Assembly: GCA_036377075.1 (NCBI GenBank)
Contig: DASUZB010000309.1
Coordinates: 1-9,439 of the forward strand
Direction: 5' to 3'
Source: DASUZB01 sp036377075
Lineage (GTDB): Bacteria > Actinomycetota > CALGFH01
DNA: 9,439 nt
Made by a program: the position numbers and the translations under genes. A model generated the notes under the pieces. The model made no database searches. It saw only the letters and a program-made list of their open reading frames with translations, and had not been told where the DNA came from. This document shows, in pieces, positions 5,601 through 9,439 of the stretch. How positions within the stretch are numbered: position 1 is the stretch's first letter; each line of letters opens with the position of its first letter.

Positions 5601-6036
5601 CCGTGCCCGCGCCCTGCTCGCCGCCGGCGACGCCGCCGGGGCCGCCGCCCTGGCCGACGAGCTGCTCGCCGGGGTGCGGGGCAGCCTGCTCGGCCCCGAC
5701 CTCGGCGTGGACCTCGCGATGGTCCTCGCCGAGCTCGGCCATCCGCCCGAAGCGCTCGACACGCTGGAGGTCCCGCCCTCGCCGTGGCTGCAGGCCGCCC
5801 GCGCCTTCCTCGCCGGGGACGCCGGCCGGGCGGCCACGCTGTACGCGGCCGTCGGCGCCCGGCCCGACGAGGCCGACGCGCGCCTGGTGGCCGCGCGGGT
5901 CCTGCTCGCCACCGGGCGGGCCACCGAGGCCGAGGCCGAGCTGCGCGCGGCCGTCGCGTTCTGGAGCGAGGTCGGCGCGAGCGGCCGGCTGCAGGAGGCC
6001 GACGCGTTGCGCGCGGCCGCCAGCGGTCGCCCCTGA
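2659..6036 (+). CDS. Class III cyclase-like domain / STAND (AAA) ATPase / TPR-repeat protein, 1125 aa
   Basis: GTG 2659 is preceded by a strong GGAGGAGG Shine-Dalgarno. Residues 16-170 resemble the class III adenylate/guanylate cyclase fold (ERKLVTVLAVDL, DPEDVRAML, AVFGVPRTREDDAERAVRAAL). The catalytic set is damaged: where active members have EKFIGDAV this protein has EHADGGRA (65-72), losing Lys and the second metal Asp, and the NxxAR-type segment near 133-142 is also changed. It is therefore probably a sensor or scaffold rather than a cyclase. Residues 200-600 are the ATPase: TPLVGRAGEL (202-211), Walker A GPPGIGKS (234-241), Walker B LVLLVEDLHWAD (358-369), then GNPLFVEEY and FHHILVRDVAYGQIPRARRADQHRRAA, all typical of large actinobacterial signalling ATPases. 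The remainder, to residue 1125, is Ala-rich helical repeats of TPR type, likely protein-binding. No membrane segment or DNA-binding domain is seen. A paralogue ends at 334. The input signal and partners are unknown. Confidence 0.93.
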   Translation: MGDLAGGGGASGAGTERKLVTVLAVDLDEPVEGFEERDPEDVRAMLAGHMDRVRAEVEGFGGSVEHADGGRALAVFGVPRTREDDAERAVRAALAIRDALAGARPAVHVHLAVAGGEAVVRLDPDAAGQRVSGAPIGLCTRLLEVVPAGGVLVAESSARVTEAAIAYGPPDPAALPDGRPVTVRPALDPRPPGLDLPARHATPLVGRAGELDALLRQLARVRATRAPKLLVLVGPPGIGKSRLAGELARVAAEEQPDTAALRGGRSLPYGDGVTFSALAEIVRAEAGIREGDPPSRVLAKLTAAAGRAVPEPDVALWVAGHLRRLVGDGISEPGGADRAEAFAAWRRFLDGLAVDRPLVLLVEDLHWADDALLDFLEALAAPRASPATLLVLATARPELLARRPGWADSRLAAGAAGGSGAAAMPPGGGVAVVRVGPLSDGDTTRLLQLLLERHELPAGVAGRVAGRVGGNPLFVEEYVRMLHDRRLPPGPGQAERRGTGERAPDLASAAPESMPVSVHAIIAARLDALPADEKAVLQDAAVLGQVGWVGALSEIGGYHRRALEACLARLEDKAFVYRAGRSRVAGEGEYAFHHILVRDVAYGQIPRARRADQHRRAAAWVEQLAPGQAEDRVELLVYHYQAALTLARATGQETGELAGRTRAALRQAGDRAAALGVDATAARYYAQALELCPPDDEERPDLELLLGRARCLAEGGGGELLAAARDALLARGDPVRAAEAEMHLAELAFLHGQGDLRAAHLARAQALVAEAPPSRSKAAVLKGCMLHLAIASRQGEALAVARDVLAMARQLGLRDLEGDALGTIGLARVERGERAGLADMERAIAILKQQSSPGVMVWHLNLAYASAALGDLRAFSAALAAGGEAAERFRSSRRQRSVALQRVAEHYWRGRWDEAVRVVDELVSSSRGGERHYLEWECRTWRGRIRLARGQLASALEDAAAALDLAREAADPQSCNPTLAFRARALLAAGDAAGAAALADELLAGVRGSLLGPDLGVDLAMVLAELGHPPEALDTLEVPPSPWLQAARAFLAGDAGRAATLYAAVGARPDEADARLVAARVLLATGRATEAEAELRAAVAFWSEVGASGRLQEADALRAAASGRP

Positions 6037-6070
6037 GCGGCCCGCGGTCGCCCCACCGTGCCGCGCGGCG

Positions 6071-6100
6071 TTACCCGTGCGTTGGTGGCCTTCCTAGAGT
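6071..6100 (+). promoter_or_regulatory. Promoter for a leaderless transcript of the 6107 gene
   Basis: TTACCC (6071-6076), an 18-base spacer and TAGAGT (6095-6100) match actinobacterial promoter spacing. The -10 ends six bases before ATG 6107 and no good Shine-Dalgarno fits in between, so transcription probably begins at the start codon. This separates the gene from the upstream ATPase gene, which ends 70 bases before. Confidence 0.5.
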
Positions 6101-6106
6101 GCAGGC

Positions 6107-6802
6107 ATGAGCACGGCACCCAGGGACCTGGCGAGTGGGCGGGACTTCCCGGCCCCCTCGCGCGACCCGGTGGTGGTGGTCGAGTCGACCATCGCCGTCC
6201 TGGCGATCGTGCTGGCGATGACGCTGGTGGTGGCTTCCATCCCCGACAAGCCACCGGCCAGCACGGCCGCCCGCCGCGACCCCCCGGCCGCCGCCAGCGA
6301 CGCCGCACCGGCCGCCACCACCGACCCCGTGCCGCCGGTACCCGTCGCCAGCGCGGCGGGGAGCTGGTCCGACAACCTCGGCTTCGAGGCCGGCATGGCC
6401 GGCTGGCTGACCACCGGCGGGGCGCGCGTCGAGCGGGTCAGCGCGGGCCGGGAAGGAACCTGGGCGGCGAGCATCGAGCGGGGCAGCTCGGCGTCACCCG
6501 GGATCACCCTGCCCCGGGCCTGGCGCTGCGGCCCGGGCGGCCGCTCGTACGTCGCCAGCGTCTGGCTGCGGGCGAGCGCTCCGCGCACCGCGGTGACCTT
6601 CAGCCTCTTCGAACTGGCCGGGGGCAGGCGCTACCTGGCCGACCGCGTCGCCACGGTCCTCGCCGGCACCGGCTGGCAGCGCCTGGAACGCACCCACCTG
6701 GTGCGCCGGCCCGGCTCCTGGCTCGGCGTCGAGGTCGTCGCGCGCGGCCTGCCGCCCTCGGCCAGCCTGCTGGTCGACGGCCTCGACGTCCACGCCAGGT
6801 AG
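6107..6802 (+). CDS. Membrane-anchored protein with an extracellular beta-sandwich (carbohydrate-binding-module-like) domain
   Basis: The product has 231 residues. After a short cytoplasmic start, residues 22-45 form one hydrophobic membrane segment (VVVVESTIAVLAIVLAMTLV), followed by a Pro/Ala/Asp-rich linker (46-86) as expected outside the membrane. Residues 88-230 look like a jelly-roll domain of the CBM4/9 type: the opening NLGFEAGMAGW (90-100), SIERG, GRSYVASVWLRAS, TFSLFEL, GTGWQRLERTHLV, and a closing LLVDGLDVHAR. In this fold such domains often bind glycans, but no ligand residues can be assigned here and there is no catalytic domain. It is transcribed alone or with the small exported protein at 6955. 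A cell-wall or exopolysaccharide binding role is inference; the domain could also be merely structural. Confidence 0.82.
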   Translation: MSTAPRDLASGRDFPAPSRDPVVVVESTIAVLAIVLAMTLVVASIPDKPPASTAARRDPPAAASDAAPAATTDPVPPVPVASAAGSWSDNLGFEAGMAGWLTTGGARVERVSAGREGTWAASIERGSSASPGITLPRAWRCGPGGRSYVASVWLRASAPRTAVTFSLFELAGGRRYLADRVATVLAGTGWQRLERTHLVRRPGSWLGVEVVARGLPPSASLLVDGLDVHAR

Positions 6803-6816
6803 GGATCCTGGACGTC
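6785..6816 (+). terminator. Weak hairpin overlapping the stop codon of the beta-sandwich gene
   Basis: GACGTC (6785-6790) can pair with GACGTC (6811-6816), and inside it CCAGG (6795-6799) with CCTGG (6807-6811, sharing one base), leaving the TAG stop in the loop. There is no T-tract. It may be a weak terminator or mRNA 3'-end structure, or chance in GC-rich DNA. Confidence 0.3.
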
Positions 6817-6954
6817 CCGCCGGCCCGTCGTGACCGAATCGAGGCCGTTCGGGCGTCGCTCGGTTGCGCCACCGCGCCGCGCACGTGACCGGGCGGGCGC
6901 ATGCTCGAGAGTAGTTCGCACCGAGTACGACCCCTTCAGGGGGAGATGGTCGCA

Positions 6955-7197
6955 ATGGCACGTCCGCGAATCCTCGTCGTGGTCCCGATGCTCGCCGCGC
7001 TGGCCTTCGGTGCCTCGCCCGCGCTTGCCGGCGGCCGCGGCGGCGGCGTCCCCGCGAGCGCGACCGGCGCCCAGGGCCTGCCCTTCGCCGGAATCCCGCT
7101 GCTGGCGCTGCTCGGCGTCGGCGTGGCCGTGATCGGCGTCGGACTCGCCTGGCTCGCCGGGGAGCGGCACCGCCGCTCCGGCCGGCCAGCCAGCTAG
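6955..7197 (+). CDS. Small exported protein with an LPFAG sortase-like C-terminal anchor (80 aa)
   Basis: ATG 6955 is chosen because AGGGGGAG (6938-6945) lies nine bases upstream; an in-frame ATG at 6946 would overlap that site. Residues 1-26 form a signal peptide (basic MARPR, hydrophobic core, SPALA before GG). The short middle (27-41) is Gly/Ala-rich (GGRGGGVPASATGAQ). The end is LPFAG (42-46), a hydrophobic segment (47-68) and a basic tail ERHRRSGR. This order of pentapeptide, membrane helix and positive tail is that of sortase substrates (LPXTG), but with Ala in place of Thr. If processed, the mature product would be only about 20 residues on the cell wall; if not, it is a small membrane protein. 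No homologous family is recognised. It is followed 20 bases later by the end of an insertion sequence. Confidence 0.8.
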   Translation: MARPRILVVVPMLAALAFGASPALAGGRGGGVPASATGAQGLPFAGIPLLALLGVGVAVIGVGLAWLAGERHRRSGRPAS

Positions 7198-7293
7198 GCG
7201 ACACTCCCTCACGCAGGCAGGGCTTCGGCGTTCTGTGAGGTTGTCTGATTGGTGGCGTAATGCTGGAAAGTGTGGGCAGCCACGAACGCCCCG

Positions 7294-7322
7294 GATCATG
7301 CGGGTCCCATAGCCTCATGATC
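7294..7322 (+). repeat. Inverted repeat just upstream of the transposase start
   Basis: GATCATG (7294-7300) and CATGATC (7316-7322) are perfect 7-bp arms around a 15-base loop, ending seven bases before ATG 7330. In mRNA it could hide the start region, a known way for insertion sequences to limit read-through translation; here this is only a suggestion. Confidence 0.45.
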
Positions 7323-7329
7323 GCGACAG

Positions 7330-8531
7330 ATGCCCGTGCCTGCCGACCCATCATCCACGATCCCATTGGCCCTCACCCAGCTCACCCACACCGACCCCCT
7401 GCAGCCAACCGAAGCCCCGGACCTGCTTGGCTACCTGGCCACCATCCACGACCCGCGAAGCCCCCGTGGCCGCCGCCACCCACTGGTAGCGATCCTGGCC
7501 ATAACCGCCGCCGCAGTCTTGACCGGCGCGCGCTCACTGGCGGCGGTCGGCGAATGGGCCACCGATGCCGCGCAACCGCTCCGTGCCGCGCTCGGCGCCC
7601 GGCGCGACCCCGACTCCTGGTCGGTGCCGGCAGAGGCCACCATCCGCCGCACCTTGGCCCGCCTGGACCCCGAGGCGCTGGCCACCGCCATCGGCGCCTG
7701 GCTGACCGACCGCAGCCCCAAGCCCAACCAGCACCGACGTGCTATCGCGGTGGACGGCAAGACCCTGCGCGGCGCCCGCCGTGACGGCCGGCAGGTCCAC
7801 CTGCTCGCCGCGATGGACCACGCCACCCGTGCGGTGGTTGCCAGGTCGACGGCGCGCCAGGCGAGGTGCCAGGCCTTCAGCCGCTGCTGGCCGACCGGGA
7901 CCTGGCCGGCATGGTGGTCACGGCCGATGCGCTGCACACCCACCGCGACGCCGCGGAGTTCCTCGTGGTCGCCAAGCGGGCGCACTACCTGTTCACCGTC
8001 AAGGCCAACCAGCCCACCCTGCTCAAGCGCTGCGCCGAGCTCGCCTGGCATCGGGTTCCCGTGTTGGACCGCACCCGCGACCAGGCGCACGGCCGCGTCG
8101 AGATCCGCACCCTCAAGGCCGTCACGGTGCACCACTTCGGGTTCCCGCATGCCGCGCAGGTCATCCAGGTCACCCGCAGGCGCAGGGTCGGCGGCCTTGG
8201 TGGCGGCGCCCCGGCGCGGCGCTGGCAGACCGTGACCGCCTATGCCATCACCAGCCTCAGCGCCGCCCAGGCAAGCCCTGCCCGCCTGGCCGACTGTATC
8301 CGGGGGCACTGGGGCATCGAGAACGGCCTGCACTGGGTCCGCGATGTGACCTTCGCCGAGGATGGCTCCCAGCTCCGCACCGGGACCGCTCCGCAGGTCA
8401 CGGCCTACCTGCGCAACCTCGTCATCGGCGTGCTCAGCCGGGCCGGGCCGGTCAACCTCGCCGCCGCGCTGCGCCACCACAGCCGTGACCCATGGCGACC
8501 ACTTGCCATCCTCGGCATCAGCCTTCGATGA
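7330..8531 (+). pseudogene. ISAs1-family transposase, DDE type, broken by a frameshift near 7840
   Basis: From ATG 7330 the first reading frame gives the family N-terminus (LLGYLATIHDPRSPRGRRHPL, LAAVGEWATDA, VPAEATIRRTLARL) and the first catalytic Asp in AVDGKTLRGAR (D142, codon 7753). At about 7840 the similarity moves to another frame, starting QVDGAPGEVPGLQPLLADRDLAGMVV; a missing G in GTTG(G)CCAG explains it. The second frame keeps the second Asp (TADALHT, codon 7926), FTVKANQPTLL, and the Glu of RGHWGIENGLHWVRDV (codon 8319), and stops at TGA 8529-8531. All three DDE residues survive, so the damage is a single recent indel. A programmed -1 shift is possible, but no slippery heptamer is visible. 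Repaired length would be about 400 residues, slightly longer than many family members. Confidence 0.88.
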
Positions 8532-8555
8532 AACCGACATCACGCCGAGCGCCGG

Positions 8556-8704
8556 CGCCCGGGGGCAGAGGGGAACGGCCAGCTCGCCAGCCACTCCATC
8601 GCCGCGGGATTCGTCCTGTCAGTTGCCGGGGAACTTCCGGGCCGTTGCCCATTGGACGTGGAATGCTTCATCAGCAAGCTGGCTGCCTTCACCCAAGGGA
8701 CACT
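8556..8704. other. Intergenic gap between the IS end and the hydrolase gene
   Basis: About 150 bases with no gene, no strong hairpin and no convincing promoter pair; TTGGAC at 8652-8657 is the only -35-like hexamer and lacks a good -10. The hydrolase promoter is therefore not identified here. Confidence 0.5.
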
Positions 8705-9439
8705 ATGGACAGACCTGAGGAAAGGCCTGCGCGTGGGCCAGGGTCCACGTCGGGCGAGCCGGCGGAGGGGCCGTCGGGGACGCCGCGGCCGGGGTCGCGC
8801 CGGCTCGTCGAGCTGAGCCACCGGATCCACCACGGCATGGTCACCTACCCGGGGCTGCCCGGACCCGAGATCACCGACTACCTCCCCAGGGAGGCCTCCC
8901 CCGCCCGCTACGGGCCCGGCACCGAGTTCCACATCGGGCGCATCTCGATGGTGGCCAACACCGGCACCTACCTCGACAGCCCGTTCCACCGCTTCGCCGG
9001 CGCGACCGACGTGGCCGGCCTGCCCCTCCACAGCGTGGCCGACCTGGACGGCGTCGTGGTGCGGGTGGATCCCGGGCGGCGCGCGATCGACCGCGACGCG
9101 CTGGCCTCCTACGACGTTCGGGGCCGAGCCGTGCTGGTCCACACCGGATGGGACCGCCACTGGGGCACCGAGCGCTACGGCACCGGCAACCCGTTCCTCA
9201 CCGCCGCCGCCGCCGGGTGGCTGGTCGAGCAGCAGGCCGGGCTGGTCGGCATCGACTCGGTCAACATCGACGACACCAGCGGCCCGTCGCGCCCGGTGCA
9301 CACGGCGCTGCTGGCGGCGGCCATCCCGATCGTGGAGCACCTGTGCGGGCTCGACCAGCTCCCGCCAAGCGGCTTCCGCTTCCACGCCGCGCCACCCCAG
9401 GTCGTCGGCATCGGGACCTTCCCGGTCCGCGCCTACGCC
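8705..9439 (+). CDS. Cyclase-family (kynurenine formamidase-like) metal-dependent hydrolase, 3' end cut by the window
   Basis: ATG 8705 follows AAGGGA (8695-8700); the frame stays open for 245 codons to the window edge. Residues 1-32 are a low-complexity Pro/Gly/Glu extension. The domain begins at RLVELSHRIHHGMVTYPGLP (33-52), and continues with MVANTGTYLDSPFHRF (82-97), VLVHTGWDRHW, GLVGIDSVNIDDT (179-191), PVHTALL (197-203), IPIVEHL (207-213) and GFRFHAAPPQVVGIGTFPVRAYA near the end, so little of the C-terminus is missing. Relatives hydrolyse amides or cyclic substrates such as N-formylkynurenine. In the metal motif HxGTHxDxPxH the two His are replaced by N85 and Y89, while D91, H95, H199 and E211 remain. 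I recall a subfamily with this NTGTY variant whose substrate is unclear. No kynurenine-pathway neighbour is seen. Confidence 0.88.
   Translation, partial: MDRPEERPARGPGSTSGEPAEGPSGTPRPGSRRLVELSHRIHHGMVTYPGLPGPEITDYLPREASPARYGPGTEFHIGRISMVANTGTYLDSPFHRFAGATDVAGLPLHSVADLDGVVVRVDPGRRAIDRDALASYDVRGRAVLVHTGWDRHWGTERYGTGNPFLTAAAAGWLVEQQAGLVGIDSVNIDDTSGPSRPVHTALLAAAIPIVEHLCGLDQLPPSGFRFHAAPPQVVGIGTFPVRAYA

Larger units (their letters stand above)
7218..8555 (+). mobile_element. ISAs1-family insertion sequence (about 1.34 kb, defective)
   Basis: The transposase inside is of the ISAs1 type (see 7330-8531). The left end is taken at CAGGGCTTCGGCGTT (7218-7232) and the right end at CACGCCGAGCGCCGG (8541-8555); the reverse complement of the latter agrees with the former at about 10 of 15 positions, including TCGGCGT. 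About 1.3 kb is normal for the family. No target-site duplication is evident next to these ends, so the boundaries are approximate or the ends have decayed. It sits between the small exported protein gene and a hydrolase gene, within 150 bases of the latter's start. Confidence 0.65.

Noticed and set aside
2596..5742. Very long minus-strand open frame (1048 codons) opposite the ATPase gene
   Set aside because: In GC-rich DNA the antisense of a real gene often lacks stops. The plus-strand frame has Walker motifs and family sequence; the minus product is compositionally biased (Gly, Arg, Val, Gln, His) with no domain.
6024..6054. 10-bp direct repeat CGGTCGCCCC around the stop of the ATPase gene
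   Set aside because: Short GC-rich repeat of a kind expected by chance here; no hairpin or further copies.
7832..7850. Programmed -1 frameshift in the transposase
   Set aside because: No X-XXY-YYZ slippery heptamer or clear downstream structure at the junction; a one-base deletion explains the shift more simply.
7210..8563. Target-site duplication flanking the insertion sequence
   Set aside because: The eight bases outside the proposed ends (CACGCAGG and CGCCCGGG) do not match, so none is claimed.
8540..9385. 281-codon minus-strand open frame at the right end
   Set aside because: Shadow of the hydrolase gene, whose plus-strand frame is open to the window edge and carries recognisable family motifs.
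1..9439. tRNA, rRNA or CRISPR arrays
   Set aside because: No cloverleaf, rRNA-like stretch or regularly spaced repeats were seen on either strand.

Overview
This is a GC-rich (well over 65% by eye) bacterial chromosomal segment that most resembles an actinomycetote, probably a soil-type lineage. The grounds are codon use almost fixed on G/C third positions, TANNNT -10 boxes six or seven bases ahead of the start codon (leaderless genes), TetR/AcrR and cyclase-ATPase-TPR proteins of actinobacterial style, and an ISAs1-family insertion sequence. The exact taxon cannot be read from the sequence.

Left part (1-2561). The window opens with the 3' end of a large helical-repeat protein (2-334) that is a paralogue of the C-terminus of the 1125-residue protein at 2659-6036. 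After a bidirectional terminator comes a back-to-back duplicated module: small secreted peptide gene A (409-540, minus), TetR regulator A (793-1359, plus), TetR-like regulator B without a recognisable DNA-binding domain (1374 to about 1820, minus), and small secreted peptide gene B (2311-2439, plus), closed by a second terminator with nearly the same stem. The two peptides are 37/42 identical. Each is almost entirely a signal peptide, and if cut after AFA would release a Trp-rich peptide of only 8 or 7 residues (GADKWGWG, GADKWHW). AGAGA/TCTCT palindromes sit inside the -35/-10 spacer of two tandem promoters upstream of peptide B; related palindromes lie in front of peptide A and TetR A. Neither peptide nor TetR B would be found by routine length-filtered annotation, and I regard this arrangement as the most interesting part of the window.

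Middle (2562-7197). A promoter and a strong Shine-Dalgarno precede the 1125-residue protein (2659-6036): a degenerate class III nucleotide cyclase-like domain, a STAND/AAA-type ATPase with intact Walker motifs, and a long TPR-like C-terminal half. It is followed by a leaderless gene for a membrane-anchored beta-sandwich (carbohydrate-binding-module-like) protein (6107-6802) and by an 80-residue exported protein ending in an LPFAG plus membrane segment plus basic tail, resembling a sortase signal (6955-7197).

Right part (7198-9439). An ISAs1-family element (about 7218-8555) carries a transposase broken by a one-base frameshift near 7840. Beyond it a cyclase-family (kynurenine formamidase-like) hydrolase gene starts at 8705 and runs off the window end.

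Working hypothesis (inference): TetR A represses itself and the two peptide genes through the AGAGA/TCTCT sites; TetR B, keeping only the ligand/dimerisation domain, may modulate TetR A; the exported short peptides could be signals or effectors. Nothing in the sequence directly links the flanking STAND proteins to this circuit.
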